DNA from: Phocoenobacter atlanticus subsp. cyclopteri
Lineage (GTDB): Bacteria; Pseudomonadota; Gammaproteobacteria; Enterobacterales; Pasteurellaceae
Length of the DNA: 64,000 nt
Direction: 5' to 3'
Assembly: GCF_018343795.1 (NCBI RefSeq)
Contig: NZ_CP074346.1
Location: 124,001-188,000 of the forward strand
This document shows positions 18,448 to 26,564 of the stretch, one piece after another. A program made the translations under genes and the position numbers. Position 1 is the stretch's first letter, and every line of letters starts with the position of its first letter. The notes below the pieces were generated by a model, which saw nothing but the letters and a program-made list of their open reading frames with translations, was not told the origin of the DNA and searched no databases.

Positions 18448-19160
18448 TGGAATTAGATATTTTATATCAAGATAATGATCTTGTCGCCATCAATAAACCA
18501 GCAGGAATGTTAGTGCATCGTAGTTGGTTAGATAAACACGAGACGGTGTTTGCAATGCAAACCTTACGAGATCAAATCGGACAACACGTATTTCCTATTC
18601 ATCGCTTAGATCGTCCAACATCTGGCGTATTACTTTTTGCATTAAACAGTGAAATGGCTCGTTTAATGAGTGAACAATTTCAACAACATCAAGTTCAAAA
18701 AAGTTATTTGGCACTGGTACGAGGTTATCTTCACGATGAAGGAAGAATTGATTATCCTCTTAAAGTACAATTAGATAAAATTGCAGATAAATTCTCACAA
18801 CCTAAAGAGCCACAAGAAGCGGTAACGGACTATCAAAGCTTAAAACAAATTGAAATGCTTTATCCTGCTGGTAAGCATCAAACCGCACGTTATTCTCTTG
18901 TTAAATTATTTCCAAAAACAGGGCGAAAACATCAATTAAGACGTCATTTAAAACATTTATTTCATCCTATTATTGGGGATACCTGTTATGGTGACCTACA
19001 TCAAAATAGGGCATTTTCAGAAAACAGTGGCTGTCATCGTCTTTTCTTACATTCTCATTCTTTAAGTTTTGTACATCCTAAAACGTTGCAAAAAATTGAA
19101 ATTATCGCCCCGCTTGATCAACAGTGGCAAAACGCATTTGAGTTTTTTGGGTGGACGTAA
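18447..19160 (+). CDS. truC: tRNA pseudouridine 65 synthase
   Basis: 237 residues of the RluA family without S4 domain. Catalytic Asp is in HRLDRPTSGVLLFA (about residue 53-56); the KTGRKHQLRRHLKHL and HPIIGDTCYGD motifs follow. Modifies U65 in tRNAIle and tRNAAsp. Start overlaps the yqcC stop by one base. Confidence 0.95.
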   Translation: MELDILYQDNDLVAINKPAGMLVHRSWLDKHETVFAMQTLRDQIGQHVFPIHRLDRPTSGVLLFALNSEMARLMSEQFQQHQVQKSYLALVRGYLHDEGRIDYPLKVQLDKIADKFSQPKEPQEAVTDYQSLKQIEMLYPAGKHQTARYSLVKLFPKTGRKHQLRRHLKHLFHPIIGDTCYGDLHQNRAFSENSGCHRLFLHSHSLSFVHPKTLQKIEIIAPLDQQWQNAFEFFGWT

Positions 19161-19284
19161 ATAACCAGAATTTAAATGAAGGGTGATAAAATTTGCAAAA
19201 AATCCTCAAAATGTTACCGCTTATTTTGTTATACTTAGTACCAAATATTATTTTAATAATTTATCTAACCAGCAAGAGGATACT

Positions 19285-20679
19285 ATGCTCAAAATTTACA
19301 ACACTTTAAAACGTGAAAAAGAAGAATTTAAACCTATCAACCCAAATAAAATTGGCATTTATGTCTGCGGTGTAACGGTTTATGATCTTTGTCATTTTGG
19401 ACACGGTAGAACCTTTGTTTCTTTTGATGTGGCGGTGCGTTATTTACGTTATTTAGGCTATGATGTGAAATATGTACGTAACATTACCGATGTGGACGAT
19501 AAAATCATCAAACGTTCCCTTGAAAATAACGAAACCTGTGATGAATTAGTGGAAAGAATGGTCGTAGAAATGCACAAAGATTTTGATGCATTAAATATTT
19601 TACGCCCTGATGTTGAACCACGCGCCACACAACATATTACTGAAATTATCGAAATGGTAGAGCGTTTGATTGCCAAAGGACACGCTTATGTGTCAGAAGA
19701 TGGCGATGTTATGTTTAGCGTACCAAGTTTTAAAAATTACGGAGCATTATCTCGTCAAGATTTAGAGCAATTACAAGCAGGTACAAGAGTTGAAATCAAA
19801 AGTATCAAACGCAACCCAATGGACTTCGTACTTTGGAAAATGTCTAAGGAAAATGAACCAAGTTGGGATTCTCCGTGGGGCAAAGGTCGCCCGGGTTGGC
19901 ATATTGAATGTTCGGCAATGAACAGCAAGGAACTTGGCGAACAGTTTGATATTCACGGTGGCGGTGCCGATTTAATGTTCCCACACCACGAAAATGAAAT
20001 TGCACAATCTTGCTGTGCGAACGGTGGCGATTATGTGAATTATTGGTTGCACACTGGAATGCTCACCATTGATAAAGAAAAAATGTCAAAATCACTGGGG
20101 AATTTCTTTACCATTCGCACAATGTTAGAACGCTATGATGCAGAAAGTTTACGCTATTTCTTCCTCACCGCCCATTATCGTAGCTTGCTTGATTACAGCG
20201 TAGAAAATTTAGATTTGGCTCGCACCGCCTTAGAGCGTTTATACACCGCATTGCGTGGTTGTGATCTTGCTGTTTCTTTATCAGAAGAACAAGCGGTTAG
20301 ATTTGATCATTATATTGCAAATTTCAAAACCGCAATGGACGATGATTTCAACACACCTGCAGCCTTAGCCGTATTGTTTGAGATGGTGCGTGAATTGAAT
20401 AAATTGAAAAAAGAAAATCCACAACAAGCCAATTATTTAGCGGTTAGATTAAAAGAGTTAGCAGGCGTACTTGGGCTATTAGAACAAGATCCTGAAACCT
20501 TCTTACAAGGCGATAGCAACGATGATGAAGTGGCAGAAATTGAGGCTTTAATCAAACAACGCAATGACGCACGAGCGAACAAAGACTGGGCAAAAGCCGA
20601 TGAAGCCCGTGATAAATTAACTGCAATGGGTATTGTGTTAGAAGACGGTGCAAATGGTACAACGTGGCGTAAAGCATAA
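19285..20679 (+). CDS. cysS: Cysteinyl-tRNA synthetase
   Basis: Charges tRNACys. 464 residues from the ATG at 19285, which has AGAGGA 6 bases upstream and begins [12 protein letters not shown] as in the family; a longer in-frame opening from 19183 is spurious. Class I motifs CHFGHGR (HIGH) and [10 protein letters not shown] (KMSKS) are present, as are zinc ligands in [16 protein letters not shown] and HHENE. Followed by a REP-like pair and a clear terminator. Confidence 0.97.
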   Translation: MLKIYNTLKREKEEFKPINPNKIGIYVCGVTVYDLCHFGHGRTFVSFDVAVRYLRYLGYDVKYVRNITDVDDKIIKRSLENNETCDELVERMVVEMHKDFDALNILRPDVEPRATQHITEIIEMVERLIAKGHAYVSEDGDVMFSVPSFKNYGALSRQDLEQLQAGTRVEIKSIKRNPMDFVLWKMSKENEPSWDSPWGKGRPGWHIECSAMNSKELGEQFDIHGGGADLMFPHHENEIAQSCCANGGDYVNYWLHTGMLTIDKEKMSKSLGNFFTIRTMLERYDAESLRYFFLTAHYRSLLDYSVENLDLARTALERLYTALRGCDLAVSLSEEQAVRFDHYIANFKTAMDDDFNTPAALAVLFEMVRELNKLKKENPQQANYLAVRLKELAGVLGLLEQDPETFLQGDSNDDEVAEIEALIKQRNDARANKDWAKADEARDKLTAMGIVLEDGANGTTWRKA

Positions 20680-20899
20680 TATCACCGTAGCGACAGGGCA
20701 TGCCCTGTCGATTGTTTTTTGACAATATTAATTTTAGACAAGGCATTCCTTGTTTCTACGAAAATACGGATAATTGATCTTATATGAAATCACAAACCAA
20801 CATTTTATTCAAAACCTAAAGCCGATCTAAAACAAACAAGCGGTCAGTTAGTGAGTTAAATTTACAAATTTGGAAGAATATTTATGATTTGATGACATT

Positions 20900-20928
20900 A
20901 ACACTGTTTGAAATAGTGTTGTTTTTTT
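20900..20928 (+). terminator. Terminator of cysS
   Basis: AACACT / AGTGTT arms (20900-20905, 20915-20920) then a run of seven T. Confidence 0.75.
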
Positions 20929-20973
20929 AAATCCCTCTCTCCATTTCTTAAAGGAAGTTAGGAGAGGGGATTT
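20929..20973 (-). terminator. GC-rich dyad downstream of afuC
   Basis: AAATCCCTCTCTCC (20929-20942) faces GGAGAGGGGATTT (20961-20973). Read leftward it ends in AAA/TTT and may stop afuC transcription. Similar in style to the dyad at 29031. Confidence 0.55.
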
Positions 20974-20991
20974 ACTAATTTAGATTAGATT

Positions 20992-22050
20992 TTATTCTCT
21001 TGGTAATAAACACAAACCTGTATCAGAGAAGTGTAAATATATTTCAGTGATACTATCTTCAAAATCTTCTTGACTTAAATTAATAAGCAATTCTTCACCG
21101 TGCCAAAGTGCGACAACTTCCCAGTGATTTCCCATATAAATTGCAGTTTTAATTTGGCATTTTTGTGCTTCTGTACCTTCCGCTTTTAAAGATACTGCTT
21201 CTGGACGAACACAAACTAAACATTCGCCATCTGGCACGTTAAATTGAGTAGCGTCATCTAAGGTAATATCATAACCATTTACAGAGACCACATTGCCGTT
21301 TAAATGGGCTTTAAACATACTAGATTCGCCCATAAAGTTTGCGAGGAATAATGAATTAGGACGTAAATACAGCTCTTTAGCAGTACCTTTTTGCATTATT
21401 TTACCTTTGTGCATAACGATAACTTGATCTGATACCGCAAAGGCTTCTGTTTGATCGTGGGTAACGTATAGTGAGGTGATGCCTAAACGTTGTTGTAATT
21501 CACGGATACTTTCACGCATACTACGGCGTAAGTTTGCATCAAGGTTACTTAGTGGTTCATCAAATAACAAGACTTTTGGCTTAAGGATTAAAGCACGAGC
21601 TAAAGCGACTCGTTGTTGCTGTCCGCCTGAAATTTGATCTACGTAACGATCACCAAATCCTGCCAAATCAACTAATTCCAATGCTTCTTCAATACGTTGC
21701 TTACGCTCTTCTTGTGGAACATTCAGCATTTTTAAGCCATATCCCACATTATCTGCAATAGACATATGTGGGAAAAGTGCATAAGATTGGAATACGATAC
21801 AAATATCACGGGTTTGGATAGAACTTTTTGTTACGTCTTCGCCATCAATAAAAATTTGTCCAGAGGTTGGTGTTTCTAATCCCGCAACTAAACGCAAAAT
21901 TGTTGTCTTACCACAGCCAGATGGACCGAGTAAAGTTGTCATTGTTCCACGCTCAATTTCTAAATTTAGATCATCAATAACCACCGCTTTACCAAAGGCT
22001 TTGGTAACATTTTTTAATACTAAAAATTGTTTATCATTTGTTTTATTCAT
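20992..22050 (-). CDS. afuC: Afu-type ABC importer ATPase
   Basis: 352 residues; ABC ATPase of the FbpC/AfuC group. Walker A GPSGCGKT (about 42-49), signature ISGGQQQR, Walker [13 protein letters not shown], switch His in VTHDQTEAF, and a C-terminal regulatory domain from about residue 240. AGGA lies before the ATG. Last gene of the leftward afu operon, 16 bases after afuB. Its family is often labelled ferric transport; the length and partners here match AfuC of Actinobacillus pleuropneumoniae, shown to serve hexose-phosphate uptake. Confidence 0.88.
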   Translation of the reverse strand: MNKTNDKQFLVLKNVTKAFGKAVVIDDLNLEIERGTMTTLLGPSGCGKTTILRLVAGLETPTSGQIFIDGEDVTKSSIQTRDICIVFQSYALFPHMSIADNVGYGLKMLNVPQEERKQRIEEALELVDLAGFGDRYVDQISGGQQQRVALARALILKPKVLLFDEPLSNLDANLRRSMRESIRELQQRLGITSLYVTHDQTEAFAVSDQVIVMHKGKIMQKGTAKELYLRPNSLFLANFMGESSMFKAHLNGNVVSVNGYDITLDDATQFNVPDGECLVCVRPEAVSLKAEGTEAQKCQIKTAIYMGNHWEVVALWHGEELLINLSQEDFEDSITEIYLHFSDTGLCLLPRE

Positions 22051-22066
22051 AATTTATTCCTAAATA

Positions 22067-24148
22067 TTATTGTTTTTTCGCCTTAGATTTGGCAATTCGA
22101 GTATCGCCCACAATCCAATCAAAGAATAAGATAATTGACATCATCACAACAATTAACACTGAACCATAGGCAATTGCAATACCATATTCGCCGTCTTCTA
22201 CACGGTTTAGAATATAAGAGGTTGCCACACGAGTATCTGCGGTTACTAAGAAAATAATTGCGGATACGGTGGTCATTGCACGCACAAAGCTGGTGACTAA
22301 TGACGACAGTAACGCAGGTTTTAAGAGTGGTAATACCACATAGAGCAGTGTTTTAAATGAGCTACCTTTTAGTGAAAGTGACGCTTCATCTAGAGATTGA
22401 TCGAGTTGTCCTAACCCTGCAATCGCTGCACGCATACCGATTGGCATATTACGAGTGACCATTGATAAAATAATGATTATTCCTGTTCCCGTAATATAAA
22501 TTGGTGCATTATTAAAGGCAAGGATATATGCCACCCCAGCTACCGTACCTGGTACGGCAAAACAGAGTAAGGTTAAAAATTCTAAGGTTTTCTTCCCTTT
22601 AAATTCTCGCCGCACAGTAATATAGGCAAGTAGTAATCCTAATATTGAGGTAATAGGTGCAGCAGTAATTGCAAATAAGAACGTTTGAATTAAAGATGGA
22701 CATGCACCACTATCAAAGCCATTACCAAATAATAATTCATAGTTTTTAAGTGTTAAAGAATAGTCAACACCCCAGTTCACAGTGAAACTTCCGTAGAAAA
22801 TACTACCGTATAGTACTGCATTGAAAAGCGTCCAAAAACCTAAGAAAAACACAATCATAGATTTCATTGCTTTTGGTAAATCTTGTACTTCGCCACGATA
22901 AGATTTTCCTGAAACTGTTACATAAGAGCGGTTACCGATCCACATATATTGAATAACAAAAATACCTAAAGAGAAAATTAACAATAATGTCCCTAAAGTA
23001 CTTGCTGAAGCGTAATCTAACTGCGAACCTGCAATATAGAAATAAATTTGTGATGAAATTACATCGAAACTTCCCCCTAATACTAATGGGGTACTAAAGT
23101 CTGCTAATGACTGAATAGCAACCACTAAGAAAGAGTTTGCTAATGCGGGTTTTAACAGAGGAAAGATAATATTGAAGAACGTCTTATAGCGATTGGCTCG
23201 CATTGTGTAAGAGGCTTCTTCGATAGAAGGGTGGATAGATTTTAATGCCCCTTCTAAAATCATAAAGGATAATGGCGTTAATGCGAGAGTATGCGCAATT
23301 ACAATTCCTGCAAAACCATATAACCAGTTACTGCTAAAACCAAAATATTCGACTAAAAATTCTGTTACGTACCCTGAACGTCCAAGCATTAAGGTAATCC
23401 CTAATGCCACCACAAAAGGTGGGGTAACGATAGGTAAAATAGAAAAGAGTTTACCGATAAAGGCAGTACGTTTTGCAATACGAGTAGTATATAACGCAAA
23501 GAGTAAGCCGAAGAAAGTGGCTAATACTCCGATTGTCGCTGCAACACTTAATGAGTTTGTAATGATACGTAAAATATAAGGTTGTTTTATCGTATCTATG
23601 ACTTGGCTGGGTACGAACTCGGTACCATCATAGAACATTGAGATAAAAATAGAAATTATCGGATAGACAATAAAGAAAAAGATAATTAAAGCAATACTTA
23701 ACAGTGAAGCAATAATAAATTTATCACCTTGTAAAACCGATAATTTTGCTAGTGCGTTAGTTGCTAAAGCAATAAGTACTAAAACCAGCACTAAAATAGA
23801 AAATCCTAAGCTAATTTTTGCAATAATGGCTGAAATAAAGACAAAGGCAAATACACCAATAATTGCAAATAATTCTCCCATTCCTTGTGCTTCTTTACCT
23901 TTCTGCTTAAGATAATGAGAAATTAAAGGCACAGAAAAAAGTGAAGTAAACCATAGCCAGCTAATATTAAATCCAATGCCACCATTTTCACCATACCATC
24001 CCATTGCTTCAAATACTTCTTCTTGAGTAGATTCTGTAAAGCCGTAATATAAGGCAAAAGTCGGTAAGAAAACAAAGGCAACCAAAGCAAAAGCTATCCA
24101 AAAAAAGCTATTGCTTGTTATTGATGATAAAGTTGTTTGTTTTTTCAT
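22067..24148 (-). CDS. afuB: Afu-type ABC importer permease, fused double unit
   Basis: 693-residue inner-membrane protein with two binding-protein-dependent permease modules in one chain. Each has an EAA loop: EEASYTMRANRYKTFFNIIFP near the middle and DEASLSLKGSSFKTLLYVVLP near residue 610. About twelve or more hydrophobic segments are seen. FbpB of Haemophilus is near 500 residues, so the extra N-terminal membrane part fits AfuB instead. Sits between the binding proteins and ATPase with short gaps. Confidence 0.9.
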   Translation of the reverse strand: MKKQTTLSSITSNSFFWIAFALVAFVFLPTFALYYGFTESTQEEVFEAMGWYGENGGIGFNISWLWFTSLFSVPLISHYLKQKGKEAQGMGELFAIIGVFAFVFISAIIAKISLGFSILVLVLVLIALATNALAKLSVLQGDKFIIASLLSIALIIFFFIVYPIISIFISMFYDGTEFVPSQVIDTIKQPYILRIITNSLSVAATIGVLATFFGLLFALYTTRIAKRTAFIGKLFSILPIVTPPFVVALGITLMLGRSGYVTEFLVEYFGFSSNWLYGFAGIVIAHTLALTPLSFMILEGALKSIHPSIEEASYTMRANRYKTFFNIIFPLLKPALANSFLVVAIQSLADFSTPLVLGGSFDVISSQIYFYIAGSQLDYASASTLGTLLLIFSLGIFVIQYMWIGNRSYVTVSGKSYRGEVQDLPKAMKSMIVFFLGFWTLFNAVLYGSIFYGSFTVNWGVDYSLTLKNYELLFGNGFDSGACPSLIQTFLFAITAAPITSILGLLLAYITVRREFKGKKTLEFLTLLCFAVPGTVAGVAYILAFNNAPIYITGTGIIIILSMVTRNMPIGMRAAIAGLGQLDQSLDEASLSLKGSSFKTLLYVVLPLLKPALLSSLVTSFVRAMTTVSAIIFLVTADTRVATSYILNRVEDGEYGIAIAYGSVLIVVMMSIILFFDWIVGDTRIAKSKAKKQ

Positions 24149-24235
24149 AATGTTGTTTTTTTATTATAAATAATGGATTTTCGCCACCATATTTCATTCA
24201 CTTAAAGTAACAATACAGTGGCGAGATGAATGCTA

Positions 24236-25273
24236 TTATTTAGCAAGTTTTACTTCATTTAACCATTTATCAATTAAACGACCACGAAGATCTTTAGAAC
24301 CATATTTGCTGAAATCATAATTAATTAAATTCAGTTCACTTGGTTTTAATGCAAATGGTGAAGCTTCTGCTTTCACATTAGTTAAAATGTGATGATCTGC
24401 AGTATCTCTCCATAAAGATTCTTGTGATTCTTTTGACATTACCCAATCAATAAATAGTTTCGCATTTTTCTCATTACGTGCATTTTTGATTAAGCTTACG
24501 CCACCCAATTCATAACCCGTTCCTTCACAAGGTACGATGACATCAAGAGGAGCACCTTTTTCACGTTCAAAAGAGTAGTTTTGTAAGAAACCGATACCAA
24601 TGGTGGTTTCATTACGAGCAATATTTTTTGATGGTGCTGTACCTGATTTGGTATATTGAGAAATGTTTTTATGTAATTTCTTCATATATTTAAAGGCTTC
24701 ATCTTCACCCCAAAGTTGTACGAAAGTAGCAACTGCGGTATATGCTGTACCAGAACTTTGTGCATCCGCAACTTGTACTTCACCTTTTAAGCGAGGATCG
24801 GTTAAGTCTTTCCAGCATTTCGGCACTTTTTTAATTCCTAGTTTTTTCAAACGTTCTGTATTTACACCAAAACCTAATACTCCCATATAAACGACAGAGC
24901 TATAATTTCCTTTTAGCTTGCCTGGGTCTTTAAATTCAGGGATCACATCATCTAAATATTTAGATTTATATTGTTGTAATAATCCCATTTCAGCAGCTTG
25001 TGAGTGGCTATCAAAGGTTCCACCATACCAAACATCACCTTGAGGGTTGTTTTTTTCTGCTTGAAGTTTCGCAAGTGTTGTTCCAGAGCTATTACGAATA
25101 AAAGCGGTTTTTACACCAAATTTTTCTTGGAATGTTTTAACTTGTTGTTCACACACTGTATTTCTTGCACTGCAATAAACGGTTAATCGTCCTGACGCCA
25201 TCGCCATATCAGTGACTAAAAGTCCTGAAATTAATAAACCTGCTGCGGTTAATTTTGTTTGAAATTTCTTCAT
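24236..25273 (-). CDS. afuA: Afu-type periplasmic binding protein, second copy (altered pocket)
   Basis: 345 residues with signal peptide MKKFQTKLTAAGLLISGLLV...AMA. Clearly a paralogue of the next gene: same length and motifs (VYCSARN, ADVWYGG-type DVWYGGTFD, QVADAQSSGTAYTA, VPCEGTGYELGG). At the position of His-Asp in copy one (FLHDY) it has Gln-Asn (FLQNY, residues 231-232). In AfuA of A. pleuropneumoniae that His-Asp pair (205-206, mature numbering) contacts the sugar, as I recall the published structure. Glu255 is kept. Start 25273 follows GTGGAG; the GTG 12 bases upstream is part of that site. A different ligand is inferred. Confidence 0.88.
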   Translation of the reverse strand: MKKFQTKLTAAGLLISGLLVTDMAMASGRLTVYCSARNTVCEQQVKTFQEKFGVKTAFIRNSSGTTLAKLQAEKNNPQGDVWYGGTFDSHSQAAEMGLLQQYKSKYLDDVIPEFKDPGKLKGNYSSVVYMGVLGFGVNTERLKKLGIKKVPKCWKDLTDPRLKGEVQVADAQSSGTAYTAVATFVQLWGEDEAFKYMKKLHKNISQYTKSGTAPSKNIARNETTIGIGFLQNYSFEREKGAPLDVIVPCEGTGYELGGVSLIKNARNEKNAKLFIDWVMSKESQESLWRDTADHHILTNVKAEASPFALKPSELNLINYDFSKYGSKDLRGRLIDKWLNEVKLAK

Positions 25274-25288
25274 TTTTTTCTCCACTTA

Positions 25289-26326
25289 CTATTTCATTTT
25301 TACTTCATCAACCCAACGGTCAATTAAGCGTTTTCTTTCATCTTTTGAACCATATTTTTCAAAATCATAATTGATCAATTTAAGCTCATCAGGATTTGGT
25401 GCTGCAGGGTGTTGTTTTGCGGTAGTGTTAGTTAAGATTTGTAAAGATTGACCTTTTTGCCACGCAGATTCTTGCCCTTCTTTTGATAACGCCCAATCAA
25501 CAAATAATTTTGCATTATCCAAGTTTCTTGCACCTTTAAGAATACTGATACCACCTAACTCATAACCCGTTCCTTCACAAGGTACAACTAATTTTAACTT
25601 CGCACCTTTACTTTTTTCTAGCATATAATCGTGTAAGAAACCGATACCGACCGCTGTTTCACCACGTGCCGCATTACGAGATGGAGTAACACCTGATTTT
25701 GTGTATTGAGAAATATTTGGATCTAATTTTTTGAAATAATCAAAGGCTTTGTCTTCACCCCATAATTGAACGAAAGTCGCAATTGCAGTATAGGCTGTAC
25801 CAGAACTTTGTGGATCGGCAACCTGAATTTCATCTTTAAATTCTGGTTTTAATAAGTCATTCCAACATTGTGGAACTTGCTTAATTCCTAATTTTTCAAG
25901 ACGTTCTGTATTGACACCAAAACCTAAAATACCCATATAGATAGCAGAGGTATAATTGCCTTTTTTCTTACCTGGATCACGGAAACGCTCTACAATTTGA
26001 TCAAGATTTTTTGATTTATAAGGTGTTAATAAACCGACTTCGCCCGCTTGAGATTGAGGATCAAAAGTACCCCCATACCAAACATCAGCTTGTGGATTAC
26101 TGGCTTCCGCTTTCACTTTTGCAAAAGTGCTACCAGAACCATTGCGGATAAACTGTGTTTTGACACCATATTTTTTACCAAATGTTTTCGCTGCATTTTC
26201 ACACATCGCATTTGTTGCACTACAATAGATAACTAAATGCCCTTTAGCTGCAACGGTGTTGCAAATCGCTAAACCTAATGCTACTGCAGAAACAGTTTTG
26301 AGTAATCGAAATTTGGATTTTTTCAT
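25289..26326 (-). CDS. afuA: Afu-type hexose-phosphate binding protein, first copy
   Basis: 345 residues; signal peptide MKKSKFRLLKTVSAVALGLA...VAA. Family segments: IYCSATNAMCENAAK, IRNGSGSTFAK, ADVWYGGTFD, YTKSGVTPSRNAARGE, FLHDYMLEK, VPCEGTGYELGG. Ser64, His232, Asp233 and Glu256 correspond, with an offset of 27, to Ser37, His205, Asp206 and Glu229 of mature AfuA, the residues I recall as phosphate and sugar contacts. That supports sugar-phosphate rather than iron binding. Start at 26326 with GAGG upstream; an in-frame ATG at 26395 would put 23 residues before the signal peptide and is rejected. Promoter-proximal gene behind a perfect CRP core. Confidence 0.88.
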   Translation of the reverse strand: MKKSKFRLLKTVSAVALGLAICNTVAAKGHLVIYCSATNAMCENAAKTFGKKYGVKTQFIRNGSGSTFAKVKAEASNPQADVWYGGTFDPQSQAGEVGLLTPYKSKNLDQIVERFRDPGKKKGNYTSAIYMGILGFGVNTERLEKLGIKQVPQCWNDLLKPEFKDEIQVADPQSSGTAYTAIATFVQLWGEDKAFDYFKKLDPNISQYTKSGVTPSRNAARGETAVGIGFLHDYMLEKSKGAKLKLVVPCEGTGYELGGISILKGARNLDNAKLFVDWALSKEGQESAWQKGQSLQILTNTTAKQHPAAPNPDELKLINYDFEKYGSKDERKRLIDRWVDEVKMK

Positions 26327-26461
26327 TGTGAGAACCTCATTTTTATATGTAAAGAACTTGATAATTGATTTTCTAAAACGAAAACAATTGAACATAAAAT
26401 AAAATGCTATGGCTCACTTTACTCACATTTTGTTTTTATTTAAACTAAAATTGTTTAAAAA

Positions 26462-26477
26462 TGTGATTATCATCACA
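26462..26477. promoter_or_regulatory. Perfect CRP core upstream of afuA
   Basis: TGTGATTATCATCACA: both half-sites TGTGA and TCACA are exact with a 6-base spacer, and AAAA flanks. Lies 136 bases before the afuA start, and glgP/malP ends on the other side, so afu is the only candidate target. Confidence 0.8.
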
Positions 26478-26564
26478 AAAATTATAGAAAATAAAATACT
26501 TCTTAAACTGATGAACTGTTTAAAGTAAAATAAGAATAAGAAGTATTTTCTTAGGAGAAAGGTA

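Larger units (their letters stand above)
20680..20991. repeat. Gene-free stretch with REP pair, USS and two hairpins
   Basis: The 312 bases between cysS and afuC hold: a perfect 20-base palindrome CGACAGGGCATGCCCTGTCG (20691-20710); a second, ACAAGGCATTCCTTGT (20738-20753), giving the same paired-REP plan as at 6128; a full uptake sequence ACAAGCGGTC near 20835; the cysS terminator at 20900; and a GC-rich dyad at 20929-20973. Confidence 0.8.

Noticed and set aside
20992-26326. Ferric iron importer FbpABC
   Set aside because: Family names suggest iron, but the 693-residue permease, the sugar-contact residues in the binding protein and the CRP site fit AfuABC better. Iron transport is not formally excluded.
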